Source: JAXDBV01 sp034678415
Lineage (GTDB): Bacteria > Bacteroidota > Bacteroidia > Bacteroidales > VadinHA17
Direction of reading: 5' to 3'
NCBI GenBank assembly: GCA_034678415.1
Contig: JAXDBV010000182.1
Span: 1 to 6,990, forward strand
DNA length: 6,990 nucleotides
Position numbers and translations under genes: made by a program. This document shows positions 1-6,595 of this stretch, in pieces (the stretch's first letter is position 1; the number at the start of each line of letters is the position of its first letter). The notes beneath the pieces are model-generated. The model ran no database searches. It saw nothing but the letters and a program-made list of their open reading frames with translations, and was not told the origin of the DNA.

Positions 1-4
1 CTCC

Positions 5-1786
5 TCATATTTCGGTCTTCAGGTAATTCACGAGTCCCTTCATACTAATGATCTTCATCAGCTGTTCAGGCAAGGGTGAAAAACGGAAGACTTGCCCGTT
101 CCTCAGGATCTCACCTTTGTCAAACCGCACCTCCACCTTGTCGCCCGGCTTATACTCATTCACAAATTCCCGGTGGACAATAAGCGGGAGGCCCTGGTTA
201 ATGGACGAGCGGTAAAAGATACGGTTCACCGATTTCACGATCACAGCTTTAACTCCCGCGTGAGCCAGCCCTACGGAAGGGTGCTCACGTGAGCTGCCGC
301 ATCCGAAATTATCCCCTGCGACAATGATATCGCCCGGCTGTACCCGGGCAGCGAATGAAGGGTCGAAGCCGGCGAGGAGATGAGGGGTGATGGCGGCTCC
401 GTCGGAGCTGAGGATGTTGTATGTAAGATTTCCCGCGAACATCTGGTCAGTGTTCAGGTTATCCACTTCGGCATAGTTCCACACCCCGTTAATCCTGCGG
501 TCATCGCCTTCCTTAATCTGCACGGTTGATAGTGGTAGTCCGGCATAAGGATATTTTTCGTTTGCCGTGGTGCTTCCCGGATCGGTGATCCTGCCGTGGA
601 TGGCCGTATATGCCACTGTAGCCGGCGAAGCAAGGTAGATCTCCGCTTTCGGGTTTCCCATCCTGCCGCGAAAGTTCCTGTTGGCGGTGGAGATCACCGT
701 TGTGCCGTCGGCCGGTATACCCTGTCCTGTTCCGAGGCAGGGTCCGCAGGAAGGACTGAGGATGCTGGCTCCTGCCCTGACCAGTTTCTGTAACGTGCCT
801 TCCTCCATTGCCTGGAGGTAGATTTGTTCGGAAGCAGGGATCACATGGAGCTGAAAACCGTCGGCGATCTTTTTTCCGTCGAGGATGCCGGCAGCAATAC
901 GCAAATCGTCCAGCCGCCCGTTGGTGCAGGTGCCTATCAGTCCCTGCTGCACCGGTGTTCCTGCCACCTCGGTTACCGCTTTCACATGATCCACGGCATG
1001 GGGTGCAGCGACAAGAGGAAAGACATCCCCGAGGCGGATTGTGATCTCCTTCTCATAGACGGCACCAGGATCAGCCCAGATGCCATTGGTTATTTCTTCT
1101 CCGTAAAATTCCGCGAGCACTTTGTCGGGAGGGAACACGGCATTTTTTGCTCCCATTTCGGAAGCCAGGTTTGCCAGAGTCATCCGTTCCGATATGCTCA
1201 GGTTTTTCAAGCCGTCGCCGTGGAACTCCACTGACATGTAATTAGCGCCGTCAGCACCCAGCATACCTATGATCCAGAGGGAGAGATCCTTGGCATACAC
1301 GCCGGGGTTGAGTGTTCCGGTGACTGTTATTTTCATTGACCCGGGCACCCGTAACCATGTTTCACCCCGTTTGAATATTCCAGCAGCCTCGGTCCTGTCG
1401 ATGCCGACAGCCAGGGTGTTGAAGGCGCCGGCCGTACAGGTGTGGCTGTCGCTGCCGGCAATGATCATTCCCGGCCGGGCATAATACGACATGATCTGGT
1501 GGCATATCCCTTTTCCGGCATCGTGGAATTTCATGATACCCTGCTGTTTGACGATCCTGCGTATCTCCTCGTACTGGTTCGCCAGCTGGGCGCTGGTGGG
1601 CGGAGCATTATGGTCAAGTACGATGAGGAGCTGGTTGGGATCGGCTACTTTCACGCCCCCCATCTTCCCGAAGGTTTTTAAGATGCTGGATGTATTATCG
1701 TGTGTGAGGAGGAGATCAGGTTTCCTGAACACGATGGTCCCCCGGGTTGCACCCATGATCTTTTCGATGAATGTCTTATCGGCCAT
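5..1786 (-). CDS. Single-chain aconitase/3-isopropylmalate dehydratase-family hydro-lyase (LeuC-LeuD fusion), canonical active site
   Basis: A predicted cytoplasmic [4Fe-4S] hydro-lyase that would isomerise a hydroxy-di- or tricarboxylic acid by dehydration and rehydration. Large domain: about residues 1-405. It has the Asp-His pair D58-H59 in LDHNAPP, H96 in GICHQI, D113-S114-H115 in SDSHTCTAG, cluster cysteines C287 (GTCTNG), C347 and C350 (SPSCGPC), and both substrate arginines in NRNFRGR (R370, R375). After a linker of about 25 residues comes the LeuD-like swivel domain (about 432-593) with NFGCGSSREHP (catalytic-type SSR at 498-500) and RIFYRSSINQGLP. The start is the ATG at 1786, giving MADKTFIEKI, which matches family N-termini. 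The frame stays open a further 67 codons upstream, but only inside asnA and with no family resemblance. The asnA stop and this start read TGATATG (1-nt gap), so translational coupling is likely; no Shine-Dalgarno is seen. The family is certain; the substrate is not. Aconitase, isopropylmalate and citramalate/dimethylmalate-type activities all remain possible. The homoaconitase signature Arg in the small-domain loop is absent (NLTY instead). Confidence 0.9.
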   Translation of the reverse strand: MADKTFIEKIMGATRGTIVFRKPDLLLTHDNTSSILKTFGKMGGVKVADPNQLLIVLDHNAPPTSAQLANQYEEIRRIVKQQGIMKFHDAGKGICHQIMSYYARPGMIIAGSDSHTCTAGAFNTLAVGIDRTEAAGIFKRGETWLRVPGSMKITVTGTLNPGVYAKDLSLWIIGMLGADGANYMSVEFHGDGLKNLSISERMTLANLASEMGAKNAVFPPDKVLAEFYGEEITNGIWADPGAVYEKEITIRLGDVFPLVAAPHAVDHVKAVTEVAGTPVQQGLIGTCTNGRLDDLRIAAGILDGKKIADGFQLHVIPASEQIYLQAMEEGTLQKLVRAGASILSPSCGPCLGTGQGIPADGTTVISTANRNFRGRMGNPKAEIYLASPATVAYTAIHGRITDPGSTTANEKYPYAGLPLSTVQIKEGDDRRINGVWNYAEVDNLNTDQMFAGNLTYNILSSDGAAITPHLLAGFDPSFAARVQPGDIIVAGDNFGCGSSREHPSVGLAHAGVKAVIVKSVNRIFYRSSINQGLPLIVHREFVNEYKPGDKVEVRFDKGEILRNGQVFRFSPLPEQLMKIISMKGLVNYLKTEI

Positions 1787-1787
1787 A

Positions 1788-2822
1788 TCAAACAAGTATG
1801 ATATTGTTTTTTTTACACTCTGCAACCATTTCTTCCGGCCATATACTTGCCTGCACCTCACCGATATGTGCTTTTCTAAGGAAATACATACACAGACGTG
1901 ACTGTCCGATGCCGCCTCCGATGGTCTGCGGAAATTCGCCGTTAAGGAGACGTTGGTGGAAGAGGAGGTCTTTCCTGTCCATGGCATTTTTCATCTCAAG
2001 CTGGCGTACCATGACCGATGGATCGACGCGTATACCCATGGATGAGAGTTCAAAAGCTGTTTCGAGCACCGTGTTCCACACCAGGATATCGCCGTTGAGC
2101 CCGTGATAACCCGGCGAGGTCTCCGTGCTCCAGTCATCATAGTCGGGCGCTCTGCCGTCGTGCGGTTTACCGTCAGGGAGGGGATAACCGATGCCCACGA
2201 TGAATACAGCCTTGTGCTGCATTGTGATCAGGTATTCCCTTTCCCGGGGATCCTTGCCGGGGAACATACGGCAGAGGTCTTCGCTGTGTATGAAGGTGAT
2301 CTCATCGGGCAACTCGGGTTTTATGAGGGGATAATGTTCATTGACAACAAATTCAGTGCGTTTGATCACTTCATAGATTTTACGCACGATTTTCTTCAGG
2401 TATTCGATGTTTCGTTCTTCATTCTGCATCACTTTTTCCCAATCCCACTGGTCGACATACACGCTGTGCAGGTTATCGAGTTCCTCGTCGGGGCGAAGGG
2501 CATTCATATCGGTGTAGATGCCGTATCCATTACCGATCTTATAATCGGCCATCGCCATTCGTTTCCATTTTGCCAGTGACTGCACCACTTCCGCCTTCCT
2601 GTCGTCCAGGTCTTTGACGGGGAAAGCTACCGGCCGCTCAATGCCGTTCAGGTCGTCGTTGACTCCCGTGCCCGAGAGGACCATGAGGGGGGCCGTAACT
2701 CTTCTCAGCATCAATTCCGTGGACAGGTTCAGCTGGAAAAAATCCTTCACCAGTTTGATAGCCTTTTCCGTCTGTTTCAGGTCGAGTACAGGTTTGTAAT
2801 TCCGGGGAATAATCAGTTTCAT
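1788..2822 (-). CDS. asnA: Aspartate-ammonia ligase (ammonia-dependent asparagine synthetase A)
   Basis: Converts L-aspartate, ammonia and ATP to L-asparagine, AMP and pyrophosphate in the cytoplasm, using a class II aminoacyl-tRNA-synthetase-like fold. The 344 residues compare with about 330 in E. coli AsnA, and collinear similarity runs the whole length. Hallmarks are GTGVNDDLNG (51-60), QSLAKWKR (81-88), the ALRPDE / LHSVYVDQWDWE block (108-129), HDGRAPDYDDWST (221-233), GLNGDILVWN (241-250), ELSSMGIRVD (258-267) and the C-terminal TIGGGIGQSRL (300-310). All belong to the nucleotide/aspartate site known from AsnA structures, so the enzyme should be active. It is the middle gene of the operon: 12 nt after the upstream dehydratase, and 1 nt before the downstream one. 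The pre-start sequence is A-rich (AATCAAAATA) without Shine-Dalgarno, as in Bacteroidota. Being sandwiched between two hydro-lyases is unusual and suggests a shared demand, perhaps Asp/Glu-family carbon and nitrogen supply (inference). Confidence 0.97.
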   Translation of the reverse strand: MKLIIPRNYKPVLDLKQTEKAIKLVKDFFQLNLSTELMLRRVTAPLMVLSGTGVNDDLNGIERPVAFPVKDLDDRKAEVVQSLAKWKRMAMADYKIGNGYGIYTDMNALRPDEELDNLHSVYVDQWDWEKVMQNEERNIEYLKKIVRKIYEVIKRTEFVVNEHYPLIKPELPDEITFIHSEDLCRMFPGKDPREREYLITMQHKAVFIVGIGYPLPDGKPHDGRAPDYDDWSTETSPGYHGLNGDILVWNTVLETAFELSSMGIRVDPSVMVRQLEMKNAMDRKDLLFHQRLLNGEFPQTIGGGIGQSRLCMYFLRKAHIGEVQASIWPEEMVAECKKNNIILV

Positions 2823-2834
2823 TATTTTGATTCG

Positions 2835-4637
2835 TTAGAACAATCCACCTTGTAAATAGATATTCATTTGTACCTCGGAGAAGGGGTTGATCGTTGTTAT
2901 TTTCCCCTTGGTGATGTTTTCCAGTACTCCTGTTCCGAGGTTTATTCTGATCCTGTCGCCTTCATTGATATCGAGGTCAGTGATACTGTTACAGGTAAGC
3001 ACCGGGAGGGCGGCATTAATGGCATTTCTCTCATAGATAGCGCTGAATGATTCAGCGATAATAGCCGAAATGCCGAGTGACAGGAAGCAGTCAACGGCCT
3101 GCTGGCGGGAACTGCCTGCCCCGAAATTTTTTCCGGTAACAATCATATCGCCCGGTCTTGCCTTCACGGCAAAATCTTCGAATCCTTTCAGGTTTCCAAA
3201 GGCATATTGTCCCATCTCCCTGATATCGGTCACAGTAAGGTGCCTGTTATGGTAGATCATATCGGTATCGATATTATCGTTCCTGATGAGCCATACACGT
3301 CCTTCGAGAATGGTCTGTTTTTGGGTTGTTGTCATTTTTCTTTTAACAGTGGCGGCAGTTTTTGCCGGTTTCACGGGCGGAGCTAGCGAAGAAGGGATCT
3401 CCTCCGGGCCGGTGATATATCCTGCCAGGGCTGATGCAGCCACCACGGCCGGTGATGCGAGGTAGACATCGCCCCTGCCCTGTTTCCCCGGGAAGTTACG
3501 GTTACCGGTGCTGATGGTCACCTCGCCCGGTCCGTTCTGTCCCACCTGTCCGGCAGCACAGCCTGCACAGCCGGCATTTGAAACCAGAGCCCCTGCTTCC
3601 TTGAACACCTGTATGATGCCTTCCCGGAGGCATTGCTGCCATACCTCATCAGTTGAAGGGACAATTTTCAGTACCACGCCGGGCGCCACTTTTCTTCCCC
3701 TGAGTATACCGGCGACAACCCTCATGTCTTCCATCCTTCCGTTGGTGCAACTCCCGATGAACCCTGAATCAATCCTTAGCTTTTTCACCTCCGGCAATGG
3801 TGCGGTATCGTGAGGTTTGCCGGGACGGGAGACGCGGGTAACAAAATCCTCCAGGTTCAGTTCATAAATCCGTTCATATACGGCATCCGGATCAGCCTGT
3901 ATCATTTCTATGGCGCGGCCGGTTTTCATGCTGCAGTATTCAAGTATTTCGCCGGAGGGGGTAAAGAAAAGGATGACCGCTCCCATCTCGGTACCCATGG
4001 AAGCGATGGTGATTCTCTCATCAAGCGTGAATTCATCGACGGCGCTGCCATGTATCTCCGCCGAATACCCCAGCAATCCATCGGCTCCGAAGTGGTGGAG
4101 GAGGTTAAGAGTGATATCCTTTGCACTGAGACCGGCTGGCCGCCGACCATTGAGAATGATCTGTACGGAAGGAGGCACCTTAAACCATATCTTGCCGGTT
4201 GCCCATACGGCAGCGACATCCATATCGCCCATCCCCTGGCCGAAGGCCCCGATAGCGCCGAGAATATTGGCGTGCGAGTCGGTAGTGACCGCGGTGCAGC
4301 CGGGCCATGCCAGGCCGTGGTCAACCAGAATATGGGTGCCTATGCCACTGTTGATATCGTAGATTTTTATGTCATGCTCCCTGGCATACATCCGGCAGAT
4401 ATGCTGGTTTACGGCATAGCTCTGGTCGGATCCGGTGGGATTGCAGTCGAAGGTGAAAAACGTCCTTGAATGATTTTCAATGGTCAATCCATGATCGTTC
4501 AGGTTTTTCACCACATTGGCCCCGCCAAAGTCACGGGCGGCACGGGTATCAATAGATACATCTATGATCTCCCCGGGTTTCACCATTTCGTGTTTCGAAT
4601 GGCCGGCAAGGATCTTTTCAATAAGGGTCATTCCCAT
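2835..4637 (-). CDS. Single-chain aconitase/isopropylmalate dehydratase-family hydro-lyase, divergent active site
   Basis: First gene of the operon, 600 residues, with a large Fe-S domain (about 1-410) fused to a LeuD-like swivel domain (about 443-600). Cluster cysteines C297 (GSCTNG), C357 and C360 (NAGCAGC) are present, as are D120-S121-H122 (TTDSHANILG), H102 in GIGTHIL, R380 in GNRNF and SSR 509-511 in NFGAGSSRQQ. By eye alignment, three usual residues differ. The Asp-His pair reads Asp-Cys (D64-C65 in FDCNPTG), the second substrate arginine is lysine (K385 in PGKQG), and SSRE is SSRQ. The linker (411-440) is rich in Pro, Ala, Lys and Thr and looks flexible. The start MGMTLIEKIL resembles LeuC N-termini; M3 (4631) is an equally reasonable start. 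No Shine-Dalgarno is seen, and a TATTTTTG element lies 52 nt upstream. It is not a recent duplicate of the other dehydratase here: the linker, swivel motifs and DSH context all differ. Family membership is sure; the substrate is unknown. Confidence 0.88.
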   Translation of the reverse strand: MGMTLIEKILAGHSKHEMVKPGEIIDVSIDTRAARDFGGANVVKNLNDHGLTIENHSRTFFTFDCNPTGSDQSYAVNQHICRMYAREHDIKIYDINSGIGTHILVDHGLAWPGCTAVTTDSHANILGAIGAFGQGMGDMDVAAVWATGKIWFKVPPSVQIILNGRRPAGLSAKDITLNLLHHFGADGLLGYSAEIHGSAVDEFTLDERITIASMGTEMGAVILFFTPSGEILEYCSMKTGRAIEMIQADPDAVYERIYELNLEDFVTRVSRPGKPHDTAPLPEVKKLRIDSGFIGSCTNGRMEDMRVVAGILRGRKVAPGVVLKIVPSTDEVWQQCLREGIIQVFKEAGALVSNAGCAGCAAGQVGQNGPGEVTISTGNRNFPGKQGRGDVYLASPAVVAASALAGYITGPEEIPSSLAPPVKPAKTAATVKRKMTTTQKQTILEGRVWLIRNDNIDTDMIYHNRHLTVTDIREMGQYAFGNLKGFEDFAVKARPGDMIVTGKNFGAGSSRQQAVDCFLSLGISAIIAESFSAIYERNAINAALPVLTCNSITDLDINEGDRIRINLGTGVLENITKGKITTINPFSEVQMNIYLQGGLF

Positions 4638-4688
4638 TGTCAGTTGATTTTGGGTTTCTTACAGAACTATTGACACAGGTCAACCCGT

Positions 4689-4696
4689 CAAAAATA
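4689..4696 (-). promoter_or_regulatory. Putative promoter (-7 element TATTTTTG) for the dehydratase-asnA-dehydratase operon
   Basis: Read on the minus strand, TATTTTTG is a perfect match to the Bacteroidota primary-sigma -7 consensus TAnnTTTG. It would start transcription near 4683, leaving a leader of about 45 nt before the ATG at 4637. The -33 element is weak: only TTC, 16 nt upstream, where TTG or TTTG is expected. A seven-base A run lies between the two. If correct, the operon is transcribed independently of the hydrolase gene and the large hairpin at 4830-4866 lies outside its leader. Confidence 0.5.
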
Positions 4697-4829
4697 GGTA
4701 CTTTTTTTCATTGAACCATATGGGATGAAAAGAGCGGATATTCATGCATCTTCATACCTCTTTCCCTTCCCGGAAGAGTCACCGCGGAGGATTTCCCGGA
4801 GAAACCGGATCAGCCCAGTCAAGAAATGG

Positions 4830-4866
4830 CCTCCTCCGGGACAATATGTATTGCCCCGGAGGGAGG
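4830..4866 (-). terminator. Long near-perfect inverted repeat, probable terminator of the MBL-fold gene
   Basis: The arms CCTCC-TCCGGGACAATA (4830-4846) and TATTGCCCCGGAGGGAGG (4849-4866) pair almost completely around a 2-base centre, with one bulged base. The single arm mismatch is A:C if read as plus-strand RNA but a G:U wobble in minus-strand RNA. The structure is therefore better formed in the direction in which both neighbouring genes are transcribed. It begins about 130 nt past the stop of the MBL-fold gene. Only a short, imperfect U tract (TTTCTT, 4821-4826) follows, so rho-independent termination is plausible but not textbook. A processing site or an attenuator are alternatives. Confidence 0.5.
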
Positions 4867-4994
4867 TATTCAACAACATGGAGGGAATACAGTACAATTC
4901 ATGCATAAAGCCAGGTTTTCGTTCTCATTTCACGTTACTACTCGTATCAGAACAACTCCTGAACTCTGTGTGGTGTACTTCCCTCACCTTCTCA

Positions 4995-5756
4995 TCAGAC
5001 CTTTACCACCAGTCCGTCATATGCCAGTTCAACGTTGGCCGGCAGTTCGCGACTCACCTCTTCATGCAGACCCATCTGGTGGCTGATATGTGTGATATAA
5101 GCTTTGGCAGGTGATGCACCGGCAATTATCTCCAGCGCCTCCGAAAGAGTAAAGTGGGAATAATGCTGTTTCTTCCGCAGAGCATTGATAACCAGAACTT
5201 TGCTTCCCTGGATTTTATCTATCTCCTTTTGCTCTATATGGTTTGCATCAGTGATATAGGTAAAATCACTGATCCGGTAACCAAAGACCGGCAGGTTGTA
5301 ATGGAGTGCTCTCACGGGGATGACGGGTATATCTTCCACCAGGAACTCACGGTTGGATATCTCGTGCAGTACCACTTGGGGTATCCCGGGATATTTATAT
5401 TCAGCAAACACATATGCGAATTCCCGTTTGAGTTCATTGATCACACCCTCTTCGGCATAGATATCGGTAGGTTTCCGGTTTATAAAGTTGAACGCCCTGA
5501 TATCGTCGAGGCCGGCTATATGGTCTTTATGTCCGTGGGTGAACAGTACGGCATCGAGTTGGTCTGCGGCGGCTCTCAGCATCTGCTGGCGGAAGTCCGG
5601 ACCGGTATCGATGACAATGACTTTGCCTCCCGTCTCCACCATCACCGATGCCCTCAGCCGGTTATCGTGAGGCTGCCGCGACATGCACGTCCTGCATTTG
5701 CATCCGATGACGGGTATGCCCTGTGATGTTCCGGTGCCAAGAAAGGTTATCTTCAT
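4995..5756 (-). CDS. PhnP-like metallo-beta-lactamase-fold hydrolase
   Basis: A predicted cytoplasmic binuclear-metal phosphodiesterase-type hydrolase of 253 residues, the size of E. coli PhnP (phosphoribosyl 1,2-cyclic phosphate phosphodiesterase). The N-terminus MKITFLGTGTSQGIP is typical of the group and is followed by a CxCxxC set (C19, C21, C24) like the PhnP structural zinc site. The metal ligands expected for the fold are visible: H74-x-H76-x-D78-H79 in FTHGHKDHIAG, H152 in ALHYNLP, D170 in YITDAN and H223/H226 in ITHISHQ. H198 and H201 (KQHYSHF) lie near the position of PhnP's extra active-site histidine. No phn genes are nearby, so C-P lyase work is unlikely. Stand-alone Bacteroidota homologues are common and mostly uncharacterised, so the substrate is unknown. 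It is divergent from the methyltransferase across 107 bp, with a TAAATTTG promoter element just upstream. The start is the ATG at 5756; an ATG 4 nt upstream is out of frame. Confidence 0.9.
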   Translation of the reverse strand: MKITFLGTGTSQGIPVIGCKCRTCMSRQPHDNRLRASVMVETGGKVIVIDTGPDFRQQMLRAAADQLDAVLFTHGHKDHIAGLDDIRAFNFINRKPTDIYAEEGVINELKREFAYVFAEYKYPGIPQVVLHEISNREFLVEDIPVIPVRALHYNLPVFGYRISDFTYITDANHIEQKEIDKIQGSKVLVINALRKKQHYSHFTLSEALEIIAGASPAKAYITHISHQMGLHEEVSRELPANVELAYDGLVVKV

Positions 5757-5784
5757 CCATGAACGGTTAAGATCCTGCGGTTAA

Positions 5785-5792
5785 CAAATTTA
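5785..5792 (-). promoter_or_regulatory. Putative promoter (-7 element TAAATTTG) for the MBL-fold gene
   Basis: Minus-strand TAAATTTG matches TAnnTTTG perfectly. It sits 28 bases upstream of the ATG at 5756, predicting a leader of about 22 nt. Upstream there is only TTTC at 15 nt spacing in place of a good -33 TTTG. The same weak TTC arrangement occurs at the operon promoter. Confidence 0.5.
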
Positions 5793-5863
5793 TCTTATTT
5801 TATGTATGAAAGATATTGCCGGTCATTTTCTTTTTTTATTACTTCGGTTTTCAATATGAGCGT

Positions 5864-6595
5864 ATGAAGGGAACGTTATACCTGATACCCGGGCTGCTGG
5901 GCGACACACCTGTCGGCAGGGTTCTCCCGCCGCATATCGGGGAGGTCACAGACATGATCAGGTATTTCATCGTGGAAGATACACGTACCGCGCGCCGGTA
6001 TCTGAAACGAATCCATCCTTCCATTTCTTTTGGTGATATCGTTTTCTTCGAACTGGACAAACATGGAGATGAGTCGGCCATGGCACATTTCATCGATCCG
6101 GCCGATGAGGGTCATGATATAGGATTGTTATCAGAAGCGGGTGTGCCGGCCGTGGCCGATCCTGGCTCAGCCCTTGTACGTATCGCCCATGAAAGGGGTA
6201 TACGAGTGGTCCCCCTGGCAGGGCCCTCATCCATTCTGATGGCTCTCATGGCCTCGGGCATGAACGGACAGAATTTTGCTTTCAACGGTTACCTGCCCAT
6301 ACACCGGAAGGAAAGGATACTGGCGATCAGAGAGCTGGAACAGCGGGCAGGCAGAGAGAACCAGACACAGATCATCATTGAGACCCCTTACCGGAACCAG
6401 GCCTTGTTCAATGACCTGGTGAACACCTGTAACCCCTCCACCCTCGTGTGCGTGGCTACTGACATTACCCTGGGAGATGAATTCATCAGTACAAGAACAG
6501 CCGGTGAATGGAGAAAAGACATGCCAGACATTGATAAAAGGCCCACCGTATTTCTGATCTGGCAATTACCCGTGAGAAAGAGAAGACCTGGCTAA
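5864..6595 (+). CDS. RsmI-like (tetrapyrrole-methylase family) SAM-dependent methyltransferase, short form
   Basis: A class III SAM-dependent methyltransferase related to RsmI, which 2'-O-methylates C1402 of 16S rRNA. Family blocks in order are GTLYLIPGLLGD (3-14), VEDTRTARRYL (37-47, RsmI's AEDTR block), GLLSEAGVPAVADPG (87-101, the SAM-site SDAGTPGISDPG equivalent), VVPLAGPSSIL (115-125), NGYLP (141-145) and IIETPYRN (171-178, equivalent to FYESPHR). It has 243 residues against about 280 for full RsmI, so RsmI's C-terminal extension is missing, and the N-terminal motif IPGLLGD replaces the usual TPIGN-type motif. This fits a Bacteroidota RsmI paralogue better than RsmI itself; its target is unknown. 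The ATG at 5864 was chosen because family homology begins there. A TTG-initiated extension from 5816 would add 16 Phe/Tyr-rich residues without support. No Shine-Dalgarno and no convincing plus-strand promoter are visible. A basic tail (RKRRPG) ends the protein. Confidence 0.88.
   Translation: MKGTLYLIPGLLGDTPVGRVLPPHIGEVTDMIRYFIVEDTRTARRYLKRIHPSISFGDIVFFELDKHGDESAMAHFIDPADEGHDIGLLSEAGVPAVADPGSALVRIAHERGIRVVPLAGPSSILMALMASGMNGQNFAFNGYLPIHRKERILAIRELEQRAGRENQTQIIIETPYRNQALFNDLVNTCNPSTLVCVATDITLGDEFISTRTAGEWRKDMPDIDKRPTVFLIWQLPVRKRRPG

Larger units (their letters stand above)
4638..4994. other. Non-coding gap between the operon and the MBL-fold gene
   Basis: These 357 bases hold no credible gene on either strand. 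Open frames crossing it are rich in Arg, Pro and Ser and run antisense into the neighbouring hydrolase gene. The contents are a -7 type promoter element near the operon (4689-4696), a 37-bp inverted repeat (4830-4866), a smaller inverted repeat GTATTC/GAATAC (4866-4890), five CCGG tetramers between 4770 and 4859, and a 10-bp direct repeat ATTCATGCAT at 4740-4749 and 4897-4906. Confidence 0.75.

Noticed and set aside
1787..1987. N-terminal extension of the downstream dehydratase by 67 codons
   Set aside because: The extra residues lie entirely within asnA in another frame, resemble no aconitase N-terminus, and a good ATG with the typical MADKTFIEKI start sits right after the asnA stop.
2103..2579. 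158-codon open frame on the plus strand
   Set aside because: It is antisense to the highly conserved core of asnA and its translation resembles nothing known.
3810..4469. 219-codon open frame on the plus strand
   Set aside because: It is antisense to the well-supported upstream dehydratase, with no recognisable domain; a shadow of the opposite coding strand.
4725..5114. 129-codon open frame on the plus strand across the intergenic gap
   Set aside because: Its right part is antisense to the MBL-fold gene, and its left part has Arg/Pro/Ser-rich composition over the hairpin region, with no domain or start context.
5793..5863. Plus-strand promoter for the methyltransferase
   Set aside because: Only partial matches to TAnnTTTG (for example TATTTTAT and TACTTCGG) were found, so no site is assigned.
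5816..5863. TTG-initiated extension of the methyltransferase
   Set aside because: Sixteen Phe/Tyr-rich residues from AT-rich intergenic DNA with no family similarity; the ATG at 5864 fits the family start.
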